From: JBEKYH01 sp049511115
GTDB taxonomy: Bacteria; Planctomycetota; Phycisphaerae; Tepidisphaerales; Tepidisphaeraceae
DNA: 18,140 bases
Assembly: GCA_049511115.1 (NCBI GenBank)
Contig: JBEKYH010000037.1
Coordinates: forward strand, 1-18,140
Direction: 5' to 3'
Both the position numbers and the translations under genes were made by a program. This document shows positions 7,893 to 15,319 of this stretch, one piece after another. The first letter of the stretch is position 1, and each line of letters begins with the position of its first letter. The notes under the pieces are model-generated. The model was not told where the DNA came from. It saw only the letters and a list, made by a program, of their open reading frames with translations, and made no database searches.

Positions 7893-9518
7893 TTACGGAT
7901 TGACGTTACCATTGTTGGGCGCATAGTTTATGTCATACGTGAAGCCAAACCCGTAGGATACTCTAAACGCATTGCGCAACGCTGCGATGAACGGCGCCAG
8001 GTAATTCGTGCCCACGTATACGACATCATAGGGCTTCAAGTAGATGTCTGGCTGCAAACCGGCATAAACCTTATCCAGGTCGATGCGCACAAATACTTCC
8101 TTGTTCGGCCCGACGCGGCGAATGATCTCGCTGCGACCGGGAATGGCTGCCTGGTCAAACATGCCCGCCGAGATAAGCGCCTGCTTCAGGTCGATCTTCC
8201 GCGCGGTCAGGCTGTACACCCCGGCGCGCGCCACGTGGCCGCCCATATAAAATTCACCGCTCACTGGGTCGGGAATATAGATCAGGTCGCCAGGATGAAT
8301 AACAATATTGTATTGCAAGTGCCCCGCGCGTAGCTCCTTGAGAGGCACGCGAATGACACGCTGCGCATAAGGGCTGGGGGCGTTGAATTTGAACCCGCCC
8401 AATCCGCTGGGACCACCCGACGGCTCCGTGCTGGCTTCCTGGGTTGTTGACTCCTGCGTCGCGTTGGGCCCAATGAGGGTTGTGGGCGCCTCGACGGTCC
8501 CCGGCCCATTTGCAGCCGGCGAATTCGAAGCCGGCGCGGGTTGCAGCGGAACCGCCTGCCCTTCCACCAATCCCGTTGGTGGAGCCGTATTATCCGGAGT
8601 CAGCAGCGGAGTGGACGGCTGGGTCGGCGCGGCCGAAGTGCCGTTGCTATCCAGAAGGCTCGGCTCTCCCGGCGCGGGATTGCCGCGCGCGCCCGGGGGG
8701 GCAAGCAATTGCGTCGTTGGCGTGTTCGCCGGGCTGGGAGCCGACTGATCGGGACCCGTCTGGTCGGAAGGCTCCGTCGCCGGCGGCGGCGGCGCGTGAT
8801 GCGGCTCCTCAGGCTGGCGGATGACATATAGAAAATCCACGCCTTCCGTCTGGGCCGGCGACTTCGACGCAATCAGCGCGTCGAGCATGCGGAAATCGTT
8901 TTGCAGGATTTGGTACTGTCCCGGAGAACCCACGTTCCCGTACATGCTGAATACCCGGGCTCGCTCTTCGGCAACCGTTACCGTGACGCGAGCATTGTTG
9001 AGCTGGCCTTCGGCCTTATACGCCTGGCTGATGACGTCCTGGAGTTCTCCTTCGGTGTAACCAATCGCGTAAATTGGCTTTACGAAGTCCAGGGAAATGT
9101 ACCCGGTCTCACTGACGCGCACCGTCTTGACGCTGGCTCCCGTGCCTTCTCCCAGCAGATCGTAAACCGTAACGTCAACTAGGTCGTTCCTGCCGATGCG
9201 ATAGTCCCCTTGGGCGGGGTCTAAGTCCTCCGGCTGAACGTCCGTGGCATTGGAGAATATGTCCTCGGGTTCTTCGGAGGCTGGATCAAGTGTATCCAGG
9301 ATGGGCTTGACCAATGGAGCGCTATACAACGGCCGAATATTCGGCTCGGTGGGGTCAAGGAAGCTGTTAATCTCGCCCCCTTCTGCCAGATCAAGTTTCC
9401 CATTGTAACAGCCGCTCAGCAGCAGTCCGCTCAACGAAAACGCCAATGCAGGTATAACGGCAGCCAGCCGAGGTCGAGTCCACCAGCCGGCCTTGTTTGT
9501 ATTTGAAACAAGACGCAA
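7893..9518 (-). CDS. Wza-type polysaccharide export lipoprotein with SLBB domain and a long Pro-rich insert
   Basis: The start is TTG at 9518, chosen because AAGGAG sits 6 bases upstream and the signal peptide follows directly. The 541-residue protein has a lipoprotein signal with lipobox 'LLLSGC' (Cys37). A poly-export domain starts near residue 104 ('GDYRIGRNDLVDVTVYD') and runs to about 192. A first ligand-binding (SLBB-like) region begins 'FSMYGNVGSPGQYQI'. A second SLBB-like domain lies at about 400-505 ('IHPGDLIYIPDP', 'FYMGGHVARAGVYSL'). Residues ~235-385 are an unusual Pro/Ala/Thr/Ser-rich insert between the domains, probably disordered. Proteins of this family form the periplasmic and outer-membrane part of the capsule/EPS export channel. 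The C-terminal ~30 residues are aromatic and amphipathic ('FRVSYGFGFTYDINY') and could form the outer-membrane segment. An intrinsic terminator follows. Confidence 0.9.
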   Translation of the reverse strand: MRLVSNTNKAGWWTRPRLAAVIPALAFSLSGLLLSGCYNGKLDLAEGGEINSFLDPTEPNIRPLYSAPLVKPILDTLDPASEEPEDIFSNATDVQPEDLDPAQGDYRIGRNDLVDVTVYDLLGEGTGASVKTVRVSETGYISLDFVKPIYAIGYTEGELQDVISQAYKAEGQLNNARVTVTVAEERARVFSMYGNVGSPGQYQILQNDFRMLDALIASKSPAQTEGVDFLYVIRQPEEPHHAPPPPATEPSDQTGPDQSAPSPANTPTTQLLAPPGARGNPAPGEPSLLDSNGTSAAPTQPSTPLLTPDNTAPPTGLVEGQAVPLQPAPASNSPAANGPGTVEAPTTLIGPNATQESTTQEASTEPSGGPSGLGGFKFNAPSPYAQRVIRVPLKELRAGHLQYNIVIHPGDLIYIPDPVSGEFYMGGHVARAGVYSLTARKIDLKQALISAGMFDQAAIPGRSEIIRRVGPNKEVFVRIDLDKVYAGLQPDIYLKPYDVVYVGTNYLAPFIAALRNAFRVSYGFGFTYDINYAPNNGNVNP

Positions 9519-9706
9519 GACGCGCTCCTTCCGTATAATGTCGCAAGACCCTCAAGAATTCGGCCTGAAACATTCGCCACTTTTAATGATTCTTCCGAAT
9601 AGGCATATTGCGCCAAATCGGTAAGGAAGGCAAACTGCAAACAATGGCTAAATAACTGGTTTGGGTGGGGTTATCGGACACTGGGGGGCAAAATGAGGAG
9701 ATTGCT
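9519..9706. other. Intergenic gap between the PEP-CTERM gene and the export gene
   Basis: This 188-base gap is moderately AT-rich. I found no clear terminator after the PEP-CTERM stop, no convincing -35/-10 pair and no sigma-54 site; a GG...GC pair near 9610-9620 has the wrong spacing. The only firm element is the AAGGAG ribosome site of the export gene at 9525-9530. Confidence 0.5.
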
Positions 9707-10687
9707 TTATCGGGCAGGCGCCCTGCGCGGACGTAAAAGTAGAGCAAAGCTTGCCGCGCAGAAAAGTACAACCGAAGTGGGCTCAGGCACGGGTGTCGCA
9801 ATAAACCCGTGGGGTATACCATTGCTGTCAAAATAGTCGCCCACAATGGTCGTGCCATCGATACCGTTCAGCACCGTACCATTCACCCCCAATGGATCAT
9901 CAAGGGTAGTATACGTCGAACCGTCAAAAATAAAACCATGAGAAATATCGTTGCTGTCTTGGTAGCTCCCTACAATGACATTGCCATACAGGCCATTTGC
10001 GTCCGTAAAGGGGCCGGTCTCACTGTTGCCAAAGGGGTCACTTATTGTGGTGTATGTCCCCCCATTGTACACGTACCCAAAGCTGGTAGTTCCCAAGCCA
10101 ATGCCACGTACAAAAAAAGTCCCGACAACAGATGAACCGGAAATTCCGTTGGCTGTGGTCCCAACCGTGCCGCTGGTGGGGTCATCAAGCGGCGTGAATG
10201 TTGATCCATTGTAAAGATAGCCGTGCTCCTGAAAATTGGCGTCTTCATACGACCCGGCGAGAAGGCTCCCAGAAATTCCCGATATGCCGCTACCGTTGGC
10301 CGCCAATGGGTCGTCGAGCGTCACATAGGTCGAGCCGTTAAATATGAAGCCCTGAAGAAGGCCGCCAACCGTGTCGCGGTAGCCGCCGACAACCGTCGAA
10401 CCCAAAACGCCACTTGCCGTTGTTATCGCCGCCGATGGTGCAGTGAGCGTCGTGAAGGTTGATCCGTCGTAGATGAATCCACTCGATTGTGAACTATTCG
10501 CGGTTCTAAATGTTCCCACGATCGTATTGCCAGAAATGGCAGCGGCATTCGTTCCACCCCCAACGCCCGCCGCCGGGTCATCCAGCGTTGTGAATTGATA
10601 CACGGTCTGCCCGCGCGCTGCCGGCTGTAATAGCCCCAGCGAGCAAACCAGCACCGCAATCGACACGACCGTTGCCGAATTCCGCAT
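9707..10687 (-). CDS. PEP-CTERM surface protein with HAF-type extracellular repeats
   Basis: The start at ATG 10687 is preferred over the upstream in-frame ATG at 10750, because a typical signal peptide begins here ('MRNSATVVSIAVLVCSLGLL', probable cleavage after Ala-Arg-Gly near residue 27) and GGAAG lies just upstream. The 326-residue protein ends in a classic PEP-CTERM signal: 'TPVPEPTS' (about 298-305), a hydrophobic stretch and a basic tail ending 'RPRRAPAR'. Between these are about six repeats of 40-50 residues with the pattern GF.Y.GSTYTTLDDP....GISG..VVG.Y.D, like the HAF repeat of probable extracellular proteins and likely beta-propeller-forming. It is predicted to be secreted, processed by the nearby exosortase and attached to the envelope or EPS matrix. 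No enzymatic motif is seen. It has its own strong promoter. Confidence 0.92.
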   Translation of the reverse strand: MRNSATVVSIAVLVCSLGLLQPAARGQTVYQFTTLDDPAAGVGGGTNAAAISGNTIVGTFRTANSSQSSGFIYDGSTFTTLTAPSAAITTASGVLGSTVVGGYRDTVGGLLQGFIFNGSTYVTLDDPLAANGSGISGISGSLLAGSYEDANFQEHGYLYNGSTFTPLDDPTSGTVGTTANGISGSSVVGTFFVRGIGLGTTSFGYVYNGGTYTTISDPFGNSETGPFTDANGLYGNVIVGSYQDSNDISHGFIFDGSTYTTLDDPLGVNGTVLNGIDGTTIVGDYFDSNGIPHGFIATPVPEPTSVVLFCAASFALLLRPRRAPAR

Positions 10688-10763
10688 ATTCTTCCGCCCT
10701 TCAGTCACGCAGCTAGGCGGCGAGGAATGAGATGTCACAAAAACATCCACAACCGAAGGCTAG

Positions 10764-10793
10764 TTTATACTCATCCGCCGCGCCGCGCGTCAA
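10764..10793 (-). promoter_or_regulatory. Sigma-70-type promoter of the PEP-CTERM gene
   Basis: On the minus strand TTGACG (10793-10788) and TATAAA (10769-10764) are separated by an 18-base GC-rich spacer, with an AT-rich stretch (TTTAAATTATTTTAAATTC-like, about 10794-10812) upstream that could act as an UP element. The implied leader is ~70 bases. It contains a short GATGT/ACATC inverted repeat (10731-10747). Among the candidate promoters in the window this is the best two-box match. Confidence 0.7.
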
Positions 10794-10929
10794 GAATTTA
10801 AAATAATTTAACCTCACGCCAACGTTCCCCTCCATGCCGCACCCCTACTATATATGTGTCCACCAACCCAATTCCGGCAAGAAAATAGCCCTTCGCATGC
10901 ACATAACTACATGTGAATCCCCCAAAAAG

Positions 10930-10959
10930 TGTGCGGATCTGTGCGGAAGTGTGCTATCG
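10930..10959. repeat. Three tandem TGTGC units at exact 10-bp spacing
   Basis: TGTGCGGATC, TGTGCGGAAG and TGTGCTATCG follow one another without gaps: TGTGC is repeated three times on the same helical face, and the first two share TGTGCGGA. The array lies 14 bases past the histidine kinase stop codon and about 137 bases upstream of the -35 box of the PEP-CTERM promoter. Phased direct repeats like this are typical of response-regulator binding sites. Adjacent small inverted repeats (ACCG/CGGT at 10961-10972 and GTGC/GCAC at 10951-10962), with five T on the minus strand (10928-10924), may alternatively belong to a weak terminator of the kinase gene. Confidence 0.45.
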
Positions 10960-10972
10960 CACCGTATTCGGT

Positions 10973-12715
10973 CTACTGCACAAAAGAAGGTCGCCGCTTC
11001 ATATCGGCGATGGCCATTTCCAGCACCTGAAGATCAACCGGTTTGGTCAGGTGGCGGCAAAAGCCCGCCTCGGCGCTGCGGGCCAGGTCGTCTTCCATGC
11101 CGTAGCCGCTGAGGCAGATGCCGACGAGGTTGTGCCGGTCGCGGAGCTGCCTCATGAGGTCCAGGCCGCTGCCATCGGGTAGGCCGACGTCGGAAATGAC
11201 CAGGTCAAATTGCTGTTCTGATGCCGCTCGCAGGGCTGCCTCAACGCTTTCAGCCTCGGAGATTTCATGGTCCATGCTCAGTAGGCGCGACATGCTGCGG
11301 CGCGTGTCTTCGTGGTCTTCGACCAGCAAAATGCGCAGCCGATGCCCGGAGACCACGCCCCTGGTCCTCTCCCTGGCAGGATACGACGAAGCAGGGGCGG
11401 GCGCGGCCTCTGCCTTGGCGCTGCGTGCCGTCGGAAGAGTGAGTGTGAACGTCGCACCCTTGTTGAGGCCTTCGCTTTCCGCCGTGATCGTGCCGCCATG
11501 CATCTCCGCCAATCGCTTGCTGATCGCCAGCCCCAGTCCCAGCCCTCCAAACTGGCGGGTCACGGCGCGGTCCGCCTGCTCAAACGGCGTAAATATCTTG
11601 GCGATCGCGCCCGGGGCAATCCCAATTCCCGTATCGGTGATGGAAATGCGCAAAACGCCATCGGCTCCGCTGTCCGATCTCACGATGACGCGCCCGTCCT
11701 GCGGCGTGAACTTGGCCGCGTTACGGATCAGATTCCACAGCACCTGCTGAATCCGGATCGGATCGCCGGATACATGATGACTTTGCGCCCGCAGGTCACG
11801 GATGAGTTGCAGCCGGTTGGCTTCGATGTCGCCGCGGGAGATCTCCACGGCGGCGTCCACCAGGGCATGCACATCCGTCAACTTCGGATGCAACTCCATC
11901 TTGCCGTGCACGATTCGCGTGAGATCGAGCAGGTCGTCGATCAGGCGGGCTTCCAGTTCAACATTGCGATGCAGCAAATGCAGATGCCGCCGTACGGTTT
12001 GGGGCAGCGTCGCGTCGGCTGCCAGCGTGGCGACGGTCATCAGAACCGGAGTCAGCGGCGTCCGCAATTCATGGGACAGTGCCGCCAGGAAGTTATCCTT
12101 TGCGTGGCTCGCGGCTTCGGCCACGGCCCGCGCGGATTTCAGTTCGTCATTCTGCAATTGCAACTGCTCCTGCGCGATCCGCAGGCTCGACAGCGCCTCG
12201 GTTAGTTCCCGCTTTTCCTCACGCTCGGTCAAATCCGTGACCACCAGGCTGATCGCCTCGACCTCCTCAACGGGCAACGGATGGAAACTCAATTGCACGG
12301 GAATCAGCGAGCCGTCGCCGGCCGACAGAACGCAGCGCGTGGTTCGCGCACCGGGGCTGGCGAGGATTTCCGCCAATTCCCGCTGCTCGCTGGCGCGGAT
12401 AAATGACTGAAGCTGCGACCCGATCACTTTCTCCAAGCGGGCCTGAACCATTTGCGCGAATCGCGCATTGGCGTAGAGAATCGCCCCATCGCGGGTCAGT
12501 GTCACGGCCCCCTCCTGCATCTGCTCCACAAACAATCTATACGGCTGCTCCGCCCCCTTGAGGCTGAAGACCTGATCGCCGTTGGGCCCGCTGACGATAA
12601 GCGAATCGACTTCGCCGTTGCGGATTGCCGACAGCGTCTCCTCGGCCTCGCGAAGACGGTTGCGAAGCTCCTCCAGCTCAACAACCGAGCGTATCTTGGT
12701 CTTCGGCGTTTCCAT
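10973..12715 (-). CDS. Soluble PAS-domain hybrid histidine kinase with C-terminal receiver, Kai operon
   Basis: The start ATG at 12715 overlaps the last base of the second kaiB stop codon (TGATG), so the gene is translationally coupled to the Kai genes. The 580-residue product has no membrane segment or signal peptide. The order is an N-terminal coiled coil (10-32), a PAS domain (about 55-165), a linker helix (165-205), HisKA with phospho-acceptor His215 in 'LSHELRTPL', HATPase with N-box Asn332, G1 'DTGIGI' (361-366) and G2 'GGLGLGL' (390-396), a Pro/Ala linker, and a receiver domain from ~458 with acidic pair Glu466/Asp467, phospho-acceptor Asp509 and Lys558. All catalytic residues are present. 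Unlike cyanobacterial SasA it lacks an N-terminal KaiB-like sensor domain, so how it would read KaiC state is unclear. It has no DNA-binding output, so a phosphotransfer partner elsewhere is expected. Confidence 0.93.
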   Translation of the reverse strand: METPKTKIRSVVELEELRNRLREAEETLSAIRNGEVDSLIVSGPNGDQVFSLKGAEQPYRLFVEQMQEGAVTLTRDGAILYANARFAQMVQARLEKVIGSQLQSFIRASEQRELAEILASPGARTTRCVLSAGDGSLIPVQLSFHPLPVEEVEAISLVVTDLTEREEKRELTEALSSLRIAQEQLQLQNDELKSARAVAEAASHAKDNFLAALSHELRTPLTPVLMTVATLAADATLPQTVRRHLHLLHRNVELEARLIDDLLDLTRIVHGKMELHPKLTDVHALVDAAVEISRGDIEANRLQLIRDLRAQSHHVSGDPIRIQQVLWNLIRNAAKFTPQDGRVIVRSDSGADGVLRISITDTGIGIAPGAIAKIFTPFEQADRAVTRQFGGLGLGLAISKRLAEMHGGTITAESEGLNKGATFTLTLPTARSAKAEAAPAPASSYPARERTRGVVSGHRLRILLVEDHEDTRRSMSRLLSMDHEISEAESVEAALRAASEQQFDLVISDVGLPDGSGLDLMRQLRDRHNLVGICLSGYGMEDDLARSAEAGFCRHLTKPVDLQVLEMAIADMKRRPSFVQ

Positions 12716-13119
12716 CAGGCTGTCCCCTCACTCAATGTCACCACAGGCCTGACGTCCAACCCCATGAGTACGCGCTCGGGATTTGAAAGGTCACCAATGA
12801 ACTTGCGCAGCGGCTCAGGAAGCATTTTAATAAGCGTCGGCGCGGCGATGATCTGCTCGCCGCTGGCGCGCGTCGGCTGCTGGTGAATGTCAATGATCTC
12901 CAAATCATAGCGGCCGCGAAGATGTTCTTCGCAAAGCCGGCGGATGCTCTGGATGGCCCGCGTCGAGCGCGGCGTATTTCCCGTCACGAACAGGCGCAGC
13001 GTGTATCGCCCCCGCGATATCGCCGCCTCGGCAACGGCGCGCTCAAATTCCGCCGACCGGTCTATCGGCTCGGGTATTGTGGCCTCTTGGTCCACGATGG
13101 GCGGCTTGGTCTTCCTCAT
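12715..13119 (-). CDS. kaiB: KaiB-family protein, copy 2 (canonical-like)
   Basis: ATG 13119 is chosen as start: it lies 16 bases after the first kaiB stop and has GAGG 9 bases upstream. The longer open frame to 13194 would overlap that gene. The 134-residue product has a ~35-residue charged leader, then a full KaiB domain from 'RYTLRLFVTGNTPRS' through 'IIDIHQQP', 'IIAAPTLIKMLPEPLRK' and 'IGDLSNPERVLMGLDV'. The cis-proline-type 'APTL' loop, the 'GDLSN' turn and the Gly and Asp of 'MGLD' match cyanobacterial KaiB. By recall of that alignment, these Gly and Asp align with the residues whose mutation affects KaiB fold switching. Family proteins bind the CI ring of KaiC. This copy is closer to the cyanobacterial consensus than copy 1. 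Confidence 0.9.
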   Translation of the reverse strand: MRKTKPPIVDQEATIPEPIDRSAEFERAVAEAAISRGRYTLRLFVTGNTPRSTRAIQSIRRLCEEHLRGRYDLEIIDIHQQPTRASGEQIIAAPTLIKMLPEPLRKFIGDLSNPERVLMGLDVRPVVTLSEGTA

Positions 13120-13135
13120 AAGCGACGGCCTCAAG

Positions 13136-13471
13136 TTACTGCTGCTTGATGTCCATGCCGACGAGGAATTTCTCCCGATCGGAAAGAATGCCAATCATGC
13201 GCTTAAGCGGCTCCGGCAATTTACGCACCAGCGTGGGCAGCGCCACGATCTGATCTCCCGCCGCTAACTGCGGGTTTTCCATCAGGTCGATTACTTCGAT
13301 CCGGTATCGACCGGGCAGAAACTCCTCGCAGAGTTTCTTGAGGTTCGCGAAGGCGGCTAGCGATTTAGGCGTTTGCCCGGCTACGTAAAGACGCAGATTG
13401 TAAGACAAATCCCCTTCTTGCCCGGGCGGAGAATCCGCCAAACCGGGGGCTGATGATCGGATGGCGGTCAT
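13136..13471 (-). CDS. kaiB: KaiB-family protein, copy 1 (divergent)
   Basis: The start ATG 13471 lies one base after the kaiC TAG stop, with GGAGG inside the end of kaiC serving as ribosome site; the longer open frame to 13633 lies inside kaiC and is rejected. The 111-residue product has a short polar leader and a complete KaiB domain from 'YNLRLYVAGQTPKS' through 'VIDLMENPQLAAGDQIVALPTL' and 'KLPEPLKRMIG' to the 'GMDIKQQ' C-terminus. It keeps the Gly and Asp of the GLD-type motif but reads 'GILSD' where copy 2 and cyanobacterial KaiB have 'GDLSN'. The two copies in tandem are clearly diverged, which suggests distinct partners or functions rather than a recent duplication. Confidence 0.9.
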   Translation of the reverse strand: MTAIRSSAPGLADSPPGQEGDLSYNLRLYVAGQTPKSLAAFANLKKLCEEFLPGRYRIEVIDLMENPQLAAGDQIVALPTLVRKLPEPLKRMIGILSDREKFLVGMDIKQQ

Positions 13472-13472
13472 G

Positions 13473-15245
13473 CTATTTGATCCTCCGTGCAGCGGAATTG
13501 TTATTGCCGGCGGACCCCTTGGCATGGCCGCCGTCGGCCTTTCGACTCTTGGCCATCGTAGCGCGATCCTCAGCCAATGTCCGCTCGCGCAGTTCGTCGA
13601 GGGAAAGTTCCCTGATGATCTGTTCCTGCTCAACTTCGAATTGCCCCCGTAATGCGGCGATCTGAGCCTCCAGCGCGGCGCGCTTTCGATCCAGCTCGCG
13701 CTTCTTCGCGTCGATTTCCTGCTGGCGCAAGGCGCTGTCCGCGAGTTCCTTCGCTTCCTGCGCCAATCGAGCCGATCCGGTCAGCACGCCATCCGCCCCG
13801 GTGTAGACATCCAGCAGGTCAATTCCATTGGCGGAGATGACAAACTCGCGTATCTGATTGGAATGAGCCATTCCGCGGCTCTTGAGGACATATACGCCGC
13901 GGTTCCGCTCCCCGCCCAGCTCGATGTCACGGACCAGCAGCCAGGTGTCCATGACCGACGAGATGCCCATGTCGGTGCTTTCCTTGGCCATCTCGCCGCT
14001 GGTCAGATTCGTGAAAAACGTCGTGATCTGCCGGCTCTTGAGGAAATCGACCATACGAATCAGCATCGCATGAACGTCGCGCTCCTCGGCCGTTGTTGCG
14101 AAGTTACTGATCGGATCAACGATGACCGCCGAAGGATTGAATTCATTCACCCGCTTGTGCATCAGCGCCAGGTGCATCTCTATGCCGTGCAGGCTTGGCC
14201 GCGCATTGAAGAAATGCAGAAGCCCGCTCTTGACGTGCTTCGCAAGGTCCAGTCCGACCGACTTCATATTGCGGATGATCTGATGCTGGCTCTCCTCAAA
14301 CGCAAAGTAGAGACATGACTCGCCGGCCCGGCAGGTAGCATCCGCAAAATACGCGGCCATGGTGCTCTTACCCGTTCCCGATGAACCGGTCATCAGCACA
14401 CTGCTGCCGCGGAAATACCCCTGCCCTCCCAGCATCGCATCCAGCCGCGGGAGGCCCGACGAAACGCGCTCCATGCTGACCTGGTGATTCAGCGCCAGCG
14501 ACGTAATCGGCAGCACCGAAATGCCCTGCTCGTCGATGAGGAATGGATACTCATTGGTGCCGTGCGTTGAGCCGCGGTACTTCACCACGCGCAGCCGCCG
14601 CGTGGACATCTCGTTATGGATGCGGTGATCAAGCAAGATCACGCAGTCCGAGACGTACTCCTCCAATCCCTGGCGAGTGAGGGTTCCGTCCCCTCGCTCA
14701 CCGGTGATGACAGTGGTCAGCCCTTTTTCCTTGAGCCAATAAAACAGCCGGCGCAGCTCCGACCGCAAGATGGCCTGATTGCTCAACCCGGCAAACAGAC
14801 TTTCAATGGTATCCAGGTGAACCCGCTTGGCCCCGATGCTCTCGATGGCATAACCAAGCCGGATGAACAAACCTTCCAGGTCATATTCGCCATTTTCCTC
14901 AATATCCTGGCGATCGATTTTGACATGATCGATGATAATTTTCTTTTCGGCGATCAATTGGTCCAGATCAAATCCCAGCGACGCGATGTTCTGCTTGATG
15001 TCTTCGGCGGTCTCCTCGAAGGTCATCAACACCCCCGGCTCGCCGAATTGCGTCGCCCCGCGCACGAGGAATTCGATTCCCATCAGCGATTTACCGCACC
15101 CAGGTCCGCCGCAAACCAGCGTTGGCCGACCCTTGGGCAGCCCCCCGTGGGTCACTTCATCGAGTCCGGAAATCCCCGTGGGGGCCTTAGCGAGTCCGGC
15201 TTTGGCTTCGTCGACTTTCCTGACGGTCTGATGTGTTCGGTTCAC
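13473..15245 (-). CDS. kaiC: KaiC-family double-ATPase with C-terminal coiled coil
   Basis: The start is GTG at 15245 (AGAGGG 8 bases upstream; an in-frame stop lies shortly before). The 590-residue protein has two RecA-like domains. CI carries Walker A 'GGPGCGKS' (46-53), the catalytic pair Glu77-Glu78 and Walker B Asp145. CII carries Walker A 'TGSSGTGKST' (286-295), Glu317-Glu318 and Walker B Asp377. The CII phosphorylation region reads 'TDMGISSVMDT': Ser429 and Ser430 align with Ser431/Thr432 of the cyanobacterial clock protein, and Thr424-Asp425 with Thr426-Asp427. Autokinase and ATPase activity are therefore plausible. After about residue 495 the KaiA-binding tail is replaced by a charged, heptad-like coiled coil (497-560) and a Lys/Gly/Asn-rich end. 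It is first in an operon with two kaiB genes and a hybrid kinase. No kaiA is present, so the role may be stress signalling or hourglass-type timing rather than a true clock. Confidence 0.94.
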   Translation of the reverse strand: MNRTHQTVRKVDEAKAGLAKAPTGISGLDEVTHGGLPKGRPTLVCGGPGCGKSLMGIEFLVRGATQFGEPGVLMTFEETAEDIKQNIASLGFDLDQLIAEKKIIIDHVKIDRQDIEENGEYDLEGLFIRLGYAIESIGAKRVHLDTIESLFAGLSNQAILRSELRRLFYWLKEKGLTTVITGERGDGTLTRQGLEEYVSDCVILLDHRIHNEMSTRRLRVVKYRGSTHGTNEYPFLIDEQGISVLPITSLALNHQVSMERVSSGLPRLDAMLGGQGYFRGSSVLMTGSSGTGKSTMAAYFADATCRAGESCLYFAFEESQHQIIRNMKSVGLDLAKHVKSGLLHFFNARPSLHGIEMHLALMHKRVNEFNPSAVIVDPISNFATTAEERDVHAMLIRMVDFLKSRQITTFFTNLTSGEMAKESTDMGISSVMDTWLLVRDIELGGERNRGVYVLKSRGMAHSNQIREFVISANGIDLLDVYTGADGVLTGSARLAQEAKELADSALRQQEIDAKKRELDRKRAALEAQIAALRGQFEVEQEQIIRELSLDELRERTLAEDRATMAKSRKADGGHAKGSAGNNNSAARRIK

Positions 15246-15319
15246 TCTCGAATCCCTCTGGCCGGCTTATCATCCCATTGCATACCACAATCTCCACATA
15301 GCGGGACACCGAGACCCGA

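Noticed and set aside
8760..8830. GGC-rich tandem tract in the export gene considered as a DNA repeat element
   Set aside because: It is explained by codons of the Pro-rich protein segment and has no regular longer unit.
9600..9625. Possible sigma-54 (-24/-12) site upstream of the export gene, as known for some PEP-CTERM regulons
   Set aside because: The TTGGC...TGC stretch has only 8 bases between GG and GC instead of 10.
10688..10750. Longer N-terminus for the PEP-CTERM protein (ATG at 10750)
   Set aside because: The signal peptide begins at the internal Met (10687), and the extra 21 residues would lie within the predicted leader and include the GATGT/ACATC repeat.
13472..13633. Longer N-terminus for KaiB copy 1
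   Set aside because: It would overlap kaiC by more than 150 bases. An ATG one base after the kaiC stop has a good ribosome site and gives a normal KaiB length.
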